A stretch of DNA of 64,000 bases, from positions 19,521,001 through 19,585,000 of the forward strand of contig NC_071633.1 in assembly GCF_014839835.1 (NCBI RefSeq). Reading direction: 5' to 3'. The position numbers and the translations under genes are program-made. Numbering within the stretch: position 1 is the stretch's first letter; each line of letters starts with the position of its first letter. Source of the stretch: Dryobates pubescens (taxonomy: Eukaryota > Chordata > Aves > Piciformes > Picidae). Below the pieces are notes generated by a model. That model made no database searches, was not told the origin of the DNA, and saw only the letters and a list, made by a program, of their open reading frames with translations. This document shows, in pieces, positions 20,563 to 31,578 of this stretch.

Positions 20563-23500
20563 ATGGCGGGGGGGGGCGCGGGGCTGGCCAAGCGCCTGGG
20601 CACGCTGCTCTCGGGGCTGCTGGAGTGCGGAGCCTTCTGTGGCGTCATCTTCGGCTGGGCCTCGCTGGTCTTCGTGCTCAAGGAGCTGCACTACTTCGCA
20701 GACCTGTGCCACAATGCCACCGCCGAGCACTCCGGGCTGCCTGGTATGGACCCTGGTGCCCCCCAGCCCTGGTGCCGTGCCAGTGCCGGCCCTGCTGCCA
20801 CCCTGCCTTGTGTCCCCTCGTGTCCCCTTGTGTTTGTGTGGTGCCCCAGGCCCCCGCTGCCTAATGCCCTGTGGTGCCCTGTGCCCCTGCTGTCCTGTGC
20901 CAGTGTCTCTGCTGTCCTTACGTCCTGCAGTACCCCAGGTCCCCATCGCTGCCATGCTTGCGTCCCTGCCATCCCTATGCCCGTGCCCACCTCTGTCCTT
21001 GTGTCCTGTGGAGCCTCATGTCCCCACTGTCCCCATGCCCATTTACCTGCTGTCCTGATACCCCGTGGTGCCCTCTGTCCCTGATGACTTCATGCCTGTG
21101 TGCCCACTGCCGATGCCCGGTGGTGCCCGGTGTGCCCGCAGACTGCAGCCGCCAGGACGAGCAGTTCTCCCTGGTCTTCACCATTGGCTCCTTCATGAAC
21201 AACTTCATGACCTTCCCCATGGGCTTCATCTTCGACCGCTTTGGCACCGCTGTCGCCCGCCTCATCGCCATGTGAGCGGGCACGGGGTGGGCACAGTGGG
21301 CAGGGCACCCCCGGGGGCGGGGTGGGCACTGCTGGCCCTCAGTGGGCTGGTGGCAGCAGCTGGGGTGGGGGTGTTATGGAGGGCAGGTGGTTATCGAGGT
21401 GGCCAGGCAGGGTGGGGCTGGCACTGCTGGGGCACCCATGGGGCTGGGGGGCACCCATGATGGTTGGTGGGTACCTGTACAGGTCCAGGGCACTGGCGTT
21501 GGGATGCCAGTCAGGGTAGAGCCCATTCTGGCACCTGGCTCTCTCTGTCACTCAATGTCCACAGTGTGTTTCATGCCGCCCTCTACCTCCCCCACTGCCC
21601 CCCTGCTGTTCCTCAGGTGCCCTTGGGTGTCCCTGGTGTCCCCAGGGCACCACCATAACCACAGCCCCCTCTGGGTCCCCACATGCCTCGGCCCGGGGGT
21701 GCCAGGAGGCAGTGGAGCACCCATGAGACAGCAGGGTGCTGGGTGCCGAGGTGCCAGCAGCTGGGGGTGCCCCCCCCCGGAGCCTGTCCTGACCTGTCAC
21801 TGCTGTCCCCCCATCCCAGCTCCCTCTACACCGGCGGGACCCTGCTCGTTGCCTTCTCCACCCCAGGTGAGACCCTGGGGGCATCAGGTGCCCAGTCGGG
21901 GAGGGGGCCCGGGAGGGTCCCCCCAGTCCCTGCTGACCCCTGTGTCCCCAGGGCTGGCAGTGCTGCTCTTCCCAGCCATGTCCATGCTCTCAGTGGGTGG
22001 CATCCTCCTCATCCTCACCAACATGCAGGTGAGTCCTCTGGCACCCTGACCCTCACCCACCGGCTGGGGTGCCCGGGGGGTCTTGATGGCACAGGGAGTG
22101 TCCCCATGCCAGGTGGGTAACCTCTTCGGCAAGTACCGCTCCATCATCATCACGCTCTACAACGGGGCCTTCGACTCCTCCTCTGCCATCTTCCTCATCG
22201 TCAAGGTGGGTGGCACACGGTGGGGTGGCAGACGATGGCCTGGTACCCTGCTGGCCCCACGTCAGCCTGTGCCCGTCCGCAGGTGCTCTACGAGCGGGGG
22301 CTGTCCCTGCGCTCCATGTTCCTCTTCCTGGCAGCCTGCAGCGCCTGGCACCTGCTGCGCACCCTCTTCCTCATGCCCCGCAGGCGCATCCCCTACCCCC
22401 TGCCCCCCGCCTACGACTATGGGTAAGGAAGGACAGCAGCCTGCCCCGCGGGGGGGTGGTGCCCGTCGCACGGGAGGTCAGTGGCACTGGTGCCGTGGGT
22501 GGTGGTGACGGCAATGCCCGTCCTGAGGGGGAGGGTGGTCCCTGTGCCGGGGTCGAGGATGGGTCTCGCCCTGTGGTTGGTGCTGGGTGCCATCCCACGG
22601 TGGTTGGTGGGTCGGGCCCCGCGGGCGGCAGTGGGTCTCATGCTGTCGGGGGGGCCAGGCTGCGGTGCCCGGGGTGGTCGCAGTCCTACCGCACCTACGA
22701 GGAGAAGCGGCCGGTGGAGGAGGGCGGCGCCGACGAGACCCTCCCGGAGCCCAGCGCGGCCAGAGGTGATGGGGCGGGGCTTGATGGGGGCGGGGCTTGG
22801 CAGGGGCATGGCCAAGGGGGCACGTGGAGGGGGTGGGACTGCAGGGGTGCGATTGGCTGTGCATATCAAGGGGTGTGGTCGGGGGGGTGGAGCTATGCAA
22901 GGGAGGGAGTGTATGGTGGGGTGGGCGTGGTTGCAGATGGGTGTGGTCGTTGTGGTGGGCGGTGTTATGCAGATGAGGGGCGGTGGGCGGGACTGGGTGT
23001 GTAGATGGCTGTGGCCAGTGGGTGGGCGTGGCTATGCACGTGGAGGTGTGGCCGGGTTGGGTGTGGCAGGAGGTTGGGCGTGGCTATGCCGATGAGGGGC
23101 ATGGCTGTACGGGTGGGTGCTGGGGGGACCCTGGGGGCAGGGGCTGAGCAGGGGCCACGGTGCGTGGGTCCAGGGTGGGCACGCCCAGGGCAGGGCCTGT
23201 GCGGGGGGGGCCAGGCGTGGCCACTGCCCTGATGCCCATGTCAGGGGGGACTGCCCCTGGGATGCCCTTCGGGGCCTGCGTGCGCTCGGCGCTGTTCGCC
23301 TGGCACGTGGCCTGGCTCTCGGCCATGCAGCTGCGGCACTACCTCTTCATTGGCACCCTCAACCCCCTCCTGGACCGCCTGGCCCGCGGGGACCCCCACC
23401 TCGGTAAGGGAGCGCTGCGGGGCGGGGTCCGGGGGGGGCACAGCCGTTAGGCTGCTCCAGCCCTGCCCTGATGCCCTCTCCCCGCAGTCAGCACCTACAC

Positions 23501-25240
23501 CAACGCCTTCGCCTTCACCCAGCTCTGCGGGGTGCTCTGTGCCCCCTGGAACGGGCTCATCCTCGACTGGCACAAGCGGGGACGGAGCCCCCGCCCCGAC
23601 GGTAAGCAGGCACCGACCCCCCCTGTGCCCCGCGGGTCCAGCCTGCCAACATCCACCCCCCGTGCCCCACGGGTCCAGCCTGCCAACGTCCACCCCCCTG
23701 TGCCCCGCGGGTCCAGCCTGCCAACGTCCACCCCCCTGTGCCCCGCGGGTCCAGCCTGCCAACGTCCACCCCCCTGTGCCCCACGGGTCCAGCCTGCCAA
23801 CGTCCACCCCCCCGTGCCCCGCGGGTCCAGCCTGCCGACGTCCACCCCCTGTGCCCCACGGGTCCAGCCTGCCAACATCCACCCCCCCGTGCCCCTGCCG
23901 CTCTGCCATCTCCCCATCCCCACCCGGAGCTTGGGGACGTGTCCCTGCCCTCTATGCCATGCCCAGATGCCGCCACTCCCCTGCCGTGTCCCCGGGGTGG
24001 GGCCCTGGCCGTGCCCTGCTGACGTTCCTGAGCCTGTCTGGTGCCCGCAGGAGCCCTGGGCGCCTTGGCCGACCTGCGGGCGTCGGTGCTGTCCCTGGTG
24101 GTGACGGTGGCGCAGTGCCTGCTGTTCTCGGTGTGCGCGGCGGTGCCCGTCCTGCCCGTCCAGTTTGCCACCTTCGTGCTGCAGGTGCTGAGCCGCTCCT
24201 TCCTCTACGGGGGCAACGCTGCCTTCCTCGCCATCGCGTGAGTCCAGCCCTGGGCACGGGGACGCGGTGGCAGGGCTGGGGCAAAGGGGGCAGGGAGTAC
24301 GGTGGAGGGGTCAGAGTGGCAGGGGACTGGGCAAGAGGGGCAAGGGAGTGGGAGGTGGAGGACAAGGTGGTGGTAAAGCCGTGGGGTGGGGACAGGGGAT
24401 GTGGGGGTGGGGTCCGGGCAGGAGTGGCAGGGGACAGAGTGGTCAGGGGTTGGGTGATGGAAGACAAGGTGGTGGCGGCAGGGGACGTGGCGGAGGGGTG
24501 AGGGCAGAGGTGGCAGGGACAGTGGCAGGGCTGGGGGTGGCGGCAGGGTGGTGACCAAGTGTCTGGGCAGGTTCCCAGCGCAGCACTTCGGGAAGCTCTA
24601 CGGCCTGGCCATGGCCCTCTCGGCGCTGGTGGCCCTGCTGCAGTACCCCTGTGTCGCCCTCGTGCAGGGACCCCTGGGCGGGGACCCCTTCTACGTGAGT
24701 GTCCTGGCTGCGGCCCCACGCTCTGCCCAGGAACGACAGCGTCCTGCCCCGGGGGAAGTGGGGGTCCTGCCCCGGGGGAAGTGGGGGTCCTGCCCCGGGG
24801 GAAGTGGGGATTGTGCCCTGGGGGAAGTGGGGGTCCTGCTCCGGGGGAAGTGGGGGTCCTGCCCCGGGGGAAGTGGGGGTCCTGCCTCGGGGGAAGTGGG
24901 GATTGTGCCCCAGGGGAAGTGGGGGTCCTGCCCCACCGGTTAATGGTGGTCCTGATGCTGGTCCATGCAGAGCTGTGTTGGATTGAGGGCCCTTGAGGGC
25001 TGGGGGCGCTGCGGAGCTGTCCCCATGCCCTGGGGTGGGGTCAGCCCTTGGCCCCTCACCCTGCCTCCCTCTCCTGCCCCGCAGGTGAACCTGGGGATGA
25101 TCGCCGTGGTGCTGGTGGCCTTTGTCAGCCCGGTGGTGGTGGCCCGCGAGTGCCGGAGGCGAGCCCAGGAGCTGGGGGCTGCCGGCACCCCCCTGGCGGC
25201 ACCCCCCGGCGCCGAGACCCCTGCCGAGACCACCCACTGA
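20563..25240 (+). CDS. SLC43A3: SLC43A3, nucleobase transporter (ENBT1)
   Basis: SLC43A3 is a major-facilitator-type plasma-membrane carrier for purine nucleobases. Twelve coding exons: 20563..20743, 21142..21271, 21820..21866, 21952..22028, 22113..22205, 22283..22422, 22659..22765, 23245..23403, 23488..23601, 24051..24237, 24571..24694, 25085..25240. Phases close at 504 aa (human 491). Landmarks include [17 protein letters not shown] (TM1), a sequon NAT in the first loop, [93 protein letters not shown] and [16 protein letters not shown]. The exon 7 acceptor was set at 22659 because only that one keeps frame and restores YGLRCPG. SLC43A1 starts quite differently. Introns 9 and 11 carry minisatellites. 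Confidence 0.94.
23610..23895. repeat. Minisatellite in SLC43A3 intron 9, about 38-bp unit
   Basis: Seven to eight near-identical copies of a unit with tgccccgcgggtccagcctg and ccaacgtccacccccc, starting almost at the donor of exon 9. Confidence 0.9.
24740..24945. repeat. Minisatellite in SLC43A3 intron 11, about 22-bp unit
   Basis: About nine copies of a unit built on gtcctgccccgggggaagtg, with two copies reading gattgtgcccyrgggg. Confidence 0.9.
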
Positions 25241-25335
25241 GCCCCACGCTTGCCCAGTGCCAGCCCGATGCCCAGTACCCGTTTGGTACTGGCCTGGGGG
25301 GTGCTGTGCCGCGGGGTGGGAGGTGTTGGGGGGAG

Positions 25336-25341
25336 AATAAA
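25336..25341 (+). terminator. SLC43A3 poly(A) signal AATAAA
   Basis: Canonical AATAAA about 95 bases after the SLC43A3 stop. Confidence 0.85.
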
Positions 25342-25359
25342 CCTCAGCCCCACCCCGGC

Positions 25360-26280
25360 TCACTCTGCTGCCTTCCCCTGGGCCGGCTGCTCCCAGGCTG
25401 CCCCCCGGGGTCTGCTGTGGGGCTGGGCACCGACCTGCTGCCAACCGGGGGGCACAGACCCTCTTCATGGCTCCTCCCCACAGCCCCTCCCCACGGCCCC
25501 CTGCACGGATGTGGCCAGGGCAGACTCCTCTTTACTGGGACAGGGACAGGGCAGGGGCTGCAGCAGGTCCTGGGGGCATTCCCATAGGTGCCCTCAGCCC
25601 TGGCAGAGGAAGGATGGGCAGTGCCCGTGGGTGCCCTCAGCACTGGCAGAGGAAGGGGCACAGGCTAAAGCAGCTTTTCCAGAGCCCAGATGGGAGCAAG
25701 GAACAGCATCAGGGCCAGGGAGTGGCCTCCAGTGCTCCCAGTGCCCCTTCCCCTTGTGCCCGGTGGCCTGTACCCCCTCCCAGTGCCTCTCCCCTTGACA
25801 CCAGTGGTCTCTGCCTCCTCCCAATGCCCTTCTCCATCCCTTGTGCACCTCCCAGTGTCCCCAGTGCCTGGTACCCCCCTCCCAATGCCACCTTCTATTT
25901 CCACCAGTAGCCCACTGCCTTCCACCCAGTGCCCATGGTGGCCTGTGTGCCCTCTTCCATTGCCCCTTCTATTGCCACCAATGTCCTGTGCCCCTTCCAG
26001 TGTCTCCAGTGCCAGGGTGCCCCAGCAGGGGCTCTCACTGTGGGTGCTGATGATGGTGCAGGAGGTGAAGATGCAGCAGAGCTGGGTTGGTGCCCAGTTG
26101 GCATAATTCCAGGGGCTGGCATCCTCACACTGCGACTCACACTGACCCACCTCAGCACCCAGTCCCAGTGCCTGGCACCCAACCTCAGCAGCTCAAACCC
26201 AGCCCCAGCACCTGGCACCCAGCCCCAGTGCTCCAAAACCAGCCGCAGTGCCTCACAGTGCTGCACAGGCTGAGCCCCGT
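25360..26280. other. SLC43A3-P2RX3 tail-to-tail spacer with diverged repeats
   Basis: 25590-26010 holds diverged copies of a roughly 50-bp unit with cccagtgcccc and ttctattgccacc; 26140-26240 repeats gcacctggcacccagcccca. No coding exon is recognised. In human, PRG2 and PRG3 lie in the wider interval; nothing like a C-type lectin domain is present. Confidence 0.55.
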
Positions 26281-26297
26281 GGGTGCTGTGAGGTAAC

Positions 26298-26303
26298 TTT
26301 ATT
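26298..26303 (-). terminator. P2RX3 poly(A) signal AATAAA
   Basis: The + strand TTTATT gives AATAAA on the minus strand, about 400 bases past the P2RX3 stop. Confidence 0.75.
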
Positions 26304-26703
26304 GGGGCGGGGGTGCAGACCCCCGAGCCTGGGGCTGGCTGGAAGCAGGGCATAGCAGGGGTGGCAAAGGTGAGGGGCACCAAGGGGGCAGCACCCATCT
26401 GGTGAAAGAGTGGGGCATCGACCCTGGCACCCAGCAGCACCCAGTGCCCCAGGGAACAGCCCTAGCCCTGGGCACCCCTAGGCCCCTTGACTGGAGATGG
26501 GGCTGCCACGGGGACCCAGGGGTCTTGGGGTGGTACCTGGGACGGGGGACAATGGGGCTGGGGCAGCCCAGGGGTGGGGACAGAGCAGGGGGAGGCAGCC
26601 TGGGGTGGGCAGAATGTGGGTGGGGGCTGTCCCGCAGCAGGGAAGAGGAGGGGGGCTGCCCTGTTGCCAGGGGCAGGCGGGGGGCGCCCCTTGGCACCCA
26701 GGG

Positions 26704-29700
26704 CTACAGGCCGAGGGAGAAGGTGCCCGAGTCTGTGGACTGCTTGTCGCGGCTGCAGCCCCCCAACCCCCCGCGGGCGCTGGCTGAGGGGCTGGGGGGG
26801 GACGTGGGCACTCCAACCTCTGGCACCTGTGGGGCAGGGGACAGGCACCAGGTCAGTCCCCGCCCCACAGCCAGGGTACCGTCGGGGCTCAGGGGCTCTG
26901 CCTGTGTGGCCCCTCCCGGCGCAGCCTGATGCGGCTCCCCCCGAGCCCACCCCAGCGTGGGCCCAGCCCCGCACCGACCTCCTCGAACTTGCGAGCCTTG
27001 TAGTGGTCAGCCCCCTTCAGGAAGTTGAGCAGGATGATGTCGCACAGCACCGTGCCCTGGCAGGAGGCAGCGCTGGGGTGGGGCGGCCCGGCGCCATGGG
27101 GCACCCCCCCGATACCCTGCAGCCCCCCACGGAGCCCGGCTGCCATCACACCGAGGTGCCGCTGTGTCCCCCCGCCCCTACCAATCGCTGTGGGGCATCC
27201 TTGCCCCTCTCTGCCCCACGCCTGTGGGGCGAACGGGGGCCTCTTGAAGCTGCCCCCCGGAGGAGCCGGGACAGAGCTGCTGCCACCCGCGGGCTGAGGG
27301 CGGCCACAACTCACCACACCAATGGAGGTGAAAGCTGCCACCGTGTTGATGAGGGTAGGGACGATGCCAAACTTCCCAGCCTGGGGGTGCAGAATGCCCA
27401 TTGGTGGGGGGGTCCAACACCCTCTGCAGCCTCGTGGGGTGCCAGGGCCCCCAGCCCCACACCTACATTGCCATACACCAGGACGTCAAAGCGGATGCCA
27501 AAGGCCTTGGTGAGGGTGCGGTGCTCGGAGCCGTTGGGCCAGCGGTAGTACCTGGCATGCCTGCACGGGGCACAGGGCAGGTGGGGCCCTGCTGGGCAGC
27601 ACACACACGTGTGCCACACGTGTCACACGTGTCCCCTGCAGCCACAAGTGGTACCTGAAGTTGTATCCGGAGGCAGGGGCGTGGGCACGTCCGTCCAGGC
27701 GGGTGAAGGAGTACCGGGGCTGGCAGCGCTCCCATGCCCGGTCCAGGTCACACACCCACCCGATCTTGATGCCCAGCACTCCCCCCTGCCCCACACACAG
27801 TCAGTCATGCACGACCCACGGCCCCCAAGCGCCACAGCCCCCTCTACCCCACAGCCCCTCAGCCCTGTGGTCCCACAGCTCCCTGTCCTCACGTCTCACC
27901 TCCCTGTGCCCCCCCTGCCCCTGGCTGTCTCCATGCCCTGTGCCACCAGGCTGCTGTGTCCCCGTGCCCCTGCACTCTGCACTCTGCATCCTTGTGTTCC
28001 CACACCCGGGTGCCCACATCCCCGCGTTCCATCCTCCCAGGTCCTCCTGGTCCCAGGTCCCTCGTTCCCCGTGTCACAGCTCCCTGCTCCCACCCGCCGT
28101 GTCCCCGGTGCCGTGTCCCCCGCTCACGGTGGCGGCCAGCGCGGGGAAGTCCTGTCCTGCCAGCCGCACCACGTCGCCCAGCCGCAGGATGGGGCACAGA
28201 GGAGCCAGCTCGGGGTGAAACCGGCAGCGACCCAGGGACACGCCGCTGCCGGGGGGGGGCAGGTTGGCCCTGGGGGACACGGAGACACGGGGGACGTGGG
28301 GGTCCACCAGCCAGCCGGACGCGGGGGAGGCAGGGGGACATAGGGCTGTGGCCGTTAGCCGTCTGGGCTGGAGGACAGGAGGGGCAGGGGGGACTTGAGG
28401 AGGCAGGGGGGGACAGTGGGGACAGGCTCCCTGCGGCCCCCGCTCACTTCTCGAAGCCGAACAGCGGGAAGCGGATGCTGTTCTTGATCAGAAGGGTGAA
28501 GTTTTCAGCCTCCATCATGACAGGCCTGGGGGGAAGGGGGCAGAGGGGGTGACCCTGGGGACGCTGTGAGGGTGACACGGCCCCGTGGCCTCCCCCCGTG
28601 CCGCCAGTCACACTCACACATCCACGGTGTCCACCTCGGCCGGGCACCAGCCGCGGATCTCGCAGGACCGCAGGGTCCCGTTGTAGCGGACGCAGCGCCC
28701 GGTCAGGACCCCTGGGGACGGGACGTCAGCGGAGGGACTCGACCCCAACCCCCCCGACCCTCCCTGGACCCCCCCAGCCCCTCACCGCTGCCCGAGACAG
28801 GGCTTGGCCCCTGGCAGTCGCGGTCGGCGGAGCAGTGGAACGTGGGGTCGCTCTGTGGGGCACAGGGAGGTGATGGAGGCATGGAGGGCACAGGGGACCC
28901 CGGTGTGTGTCCTCCCCCCCAACCTCCTGCCACCCTCCCGCACCTCCGGGCAGACTCCCTGCGTCTGGTTCTCCGTCACGATCTGCTTGGTGACCACCAC
29001 AAACACCGAGGTGCCCTGCAAGGATGTAACTGTCACCCCAGCGTCCCCCCGAGGAGGGAAGCTGGGGGTCCGGTGCCCCTCACCTCGGGGGGGGTGACGT
29101 AGTCGGCCGTGTCCAGCACGCGGCCCGCGTAGCGCCCGATGCCCTTCACCTTGGTGACCACGGAGGACTCGATGACAGTGTCCCGCACCTGGTAGGCTTT
29201 CTCATGGATGAACACCCATCTGGGACAGCACCCGCAGGGGGGGACGCTGGGGACAGCTCCCCCTCAACCCCGGCATCCCCGCGGGACCTACCACTCCCTG
29301 CTGCCATCCGCCGTGCCCCTGCCGCTGCTGCCGTCCCTCACCGTCACCCCCCCAGCTGTCACCCGCACCGACACCCCTCTCCTCGCTGCCCTCCTTGTGC
29401 CACCTGCTCACCACCCAGCTGTCACCGCCACCAGCGTGCTCTCCTTGCTGTCCCCTCACGGGCACCCGCACCCTCCCCTCGCTGTCCCCCTTGCGTCACT
29501 CGCACCGCCACACTCTCCCGGCTGTCCCCTCCGTGTCACCTGTACCGGCAGATCCACTCGTCCAGGCGCTGACACGCTTGTCGCCCTCTCTCCTGTCACC
29601 CACCGCCCCCCTCCCGGCCACCTCCCCGTGCCCCACGCCCTGCCCAGGCTGTCTCCTCGCTATCGCCCTTCGGGTCCCACCCGCAGCAGCTCCCACCGCC

Positions 29701-29923
29701 ACCCGCGTACCCCGCGCCGAGCGCTGGGCTGGGCGGGGAGGGCTGGCGGCAGAGAGGAGTCTGGGGTCCCGGGGGAGTCTCACCCGACAAAGTAGGCGAG
29801 GATGAGGAGCTGCACGCTGCGGTTGACGACCCCCACTACCCAGCTCTTCACCACCACCGACTTGGGGGTCTCGTACGAGAAGAAGTCTCTCAGCCAGCGG
29901 GCGGGGGAGCACGGGCAGGGCAT
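26704..29923 (-). CDS. P2RX3: P2RX3, ATP-gated cation channel P2X3
   Basis: P2X3 forms homotrimers or P2X2/3 heterotrimers in sensory neurons and opens on extracellular ATP. Twelve exons, 5' to 3': 29923..29784, 29219..29084, 29015..28944, 28852..28786, 28711..28618, 28525..28448, 28269..28128, 27785..27655, 27560..27467, 27380..27315, 27056..26979, 26826..26704; phases close at 406 aa (human 397). Seen: cytoplasmic [15 protein letters not shown] with the conserved T-x-K site; TM1; ATP-binding VVTKVKG; all ten ectodomain cysteines; NFR and [15 protein letters not shown]2 ([20 protein letters not shown]); and the C-terminus [14 protein letters not shown], which matches P2X3 and not other subtypes. 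The N-terminus [13 protein letters not shown] is longer than the human one. It converges with SLC43A3 and diverges from SSRP1. Confidence 0.96.
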
Positions 29924-30890
29924 GGGCAGGGCTGACAGGGGTGCGGGCAGGGGTACGGGTAGTGAGGGGTGATGCAGGCAGGGCTGGGGGGTACAGGCAG
30001 GGGACAGGCAGCGGGGGTGAGGTGTGCAGCAGCAGTCGGGGGGTACGGGCAGCGGAGGCTGGCGCGGGCAGGGCAGGGCTGCGGGGTACGGGCAGCGGGG
30101 TGGGGGCCCAGGGGGTGCAGGCAGGGCGGGGCAGGGGGCGGGGCCACAGCCCGAAGGGCGGGGCGGGCTCTCACGCCCCTCTAGGCGGGGTGGAAGGGGC
30201 AGCAGGGCTGTGCCCGGCTCCCCCCGCCCAGGGGTCCCCTGAGATGGGGGCAGCCCCCGATGGGGTCCCCGCCGTCCTCATGGGGTACCCCACGCTGGGG
30301 AACGCCCGCCCTGGAGGGCACGGGGGGCGCCCCACGTCTGGGGGTCGTCCCGAGGTTGGGGTGCCTGGTTTTAAGGGCTCCCCTGTTCGGGTGTGCCCCG
30401 TGCGTGTGACCTCCAGGCTTTGGGAGTGCCCCCATTTTAGGGGTGTCCTATCTTTGCGGTGCCCCCATGTTTCGTGTGTCCCCATGTCGGAGGTGCCTCG
30501 GTCTTGCAGTGCCCCAAGCCCTGACGAACCCGCTCCACCCCCGCCGTCGCGGAGACATCACGGGGGCAGCCGGCGGCCCCCCAAGTTTTGGGGGTACCCC
30601 GCTTTTAGGTGCTCCCACTCCGGGAGCGCCTCCTCTTTGGGGTGTTCCCACGTTTTGGGTGCCCACACTTTGAGGGGGGGCACTGTCCCGGGGTGCCCCC
30701 TCCGCGCTGACGTCCCAGGAGCGCTGTTGGCCGGAAGCCTCCGGGCGGGAGCGGCGCGGCCCCGGGGCACGGCGGATCCGCTCTGCCCCTGCCGCGGCGT
30801 CCCTCCGGCTCCCCGGCGGTGCCGCCGCCCTGGGCTCCGCTCCGGTCCGCCCCGCCCGGCGCGGCACCGCGAGCCGCCCGGCGCGGCGCT
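29924..30890. other. P2RX3-SSRP1 head-to-head spacer
   Basis: 29930-30130 repeats gcagggc/acgggcagsg-type words next to the P2RX3 start. 30240-30680 has diverged copies of a roughly 30-bp unit (ggggtgccc, gttttgggtg). CpG density rises from 30700, where TGACGTC (30708..30714) resembles a CRE. No coding exon is recognised. Confidence 0.5.
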
Positions 30891-30898
30891 GCTCTATG

Positions 30899-30920
30899 GC
30901 GGAAGTGAGGTCGCTTCCGG
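30899..30920 (+). promoter_or_regulatory. Palindromic ETS pair at the SSRP1 promoter
   Basis: CGGAAGTGA (30900..30908) and TCGCTTCCG (30911..30919) form an inverted pair with one mismatch around a GG centre. Duplicated inverted ETS cores are typical of GABP-driven TATA-less housekeeping promoters. It lies in a CpG island about 680 bp before the SSRP1 start codon. Confidence 0.55.
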
Positions 30921-31578
30921 TAGTGGCGGCGGCGGCACGGGGAAGGCTCCGCGTGAGGTTCGTGCTGCGCAGGCGGGAAAAGTGGCGGCGGTGCGGGGGG
31001 GCCTCACCGGGACCGGGGCACCGGGGGCGCGGGGGGCAGGGGCCGGCTGCACCGGGCCGGGGGGGAGCGCGGTCTAGGGCGGGGGGAGCGGCGCCAGGGG
31101 GCTGCACCGGCGAGGCTGGGCCCGGTGATCGGGGGGCCCGGGTTCAGGAGAGCCTCACCGGGGCAAGGGGGCCGCTGAGCCCCGGGAGCGATAACCTGCG
31201 GTGCGGGGAGCGGTTCGGGGCGCAGCGGGGGCAGAGCAGGGCTGAAGGGGCCGAGGGCAGCGGAGCGCAACACGGCGCGGGGGCAGGGCGCAGGGGGCCC
31301 CGGTGCCGGGGCACAGCTGGGCACGGAGCGGGGTCCGGGCACGGAGCGGGGTCCGGGCACGTCTGGGATGCCCTCTGCGAGGGGGTGGCTGCCGCTCCCC
31401 GGGGCGGCGCTCGAGGGGGCGAAGGAAGCGGAGCTGGCGGCGAGAGTGGGTTGGGGGGGATGGGGACTTGGTTTCGGGGGTGCGGCAGAGTCCCCACAGT
31501 GACCTCCCTCTCCCCCCGGCAGGTGCTCTGGCCCGGGGCCGGCCCGGGGGCACTGAGCGAGTCCCTGCCCCGGCCGCC

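Noticed and set aside
22113-22422. SLC43A1 as the identity of the transporter at 20.5-25.2 kb
   Set aside because: The N-terminus [18 protein letters not shown] and [11 protein letters not shown] match SLC43A3, not the SLC43A1 start, and the position beside P2RX3 fits SLC43A3.
22684-22765. Acceptor at 22681..22683 (cgcag) for SLC43A3 exon 7
   Set aside because: It breaks the frame after exon 6; the acceptor ending at 22658 keeps frame and restores the conserved YGLRCPG segment.
23610-24945. Regular direct repeats that could suggest a CRISPR array
   Set aside because: Units are contiguous without unique spacers, lie in introns of a vertebrate gene, and no cas gene is present.
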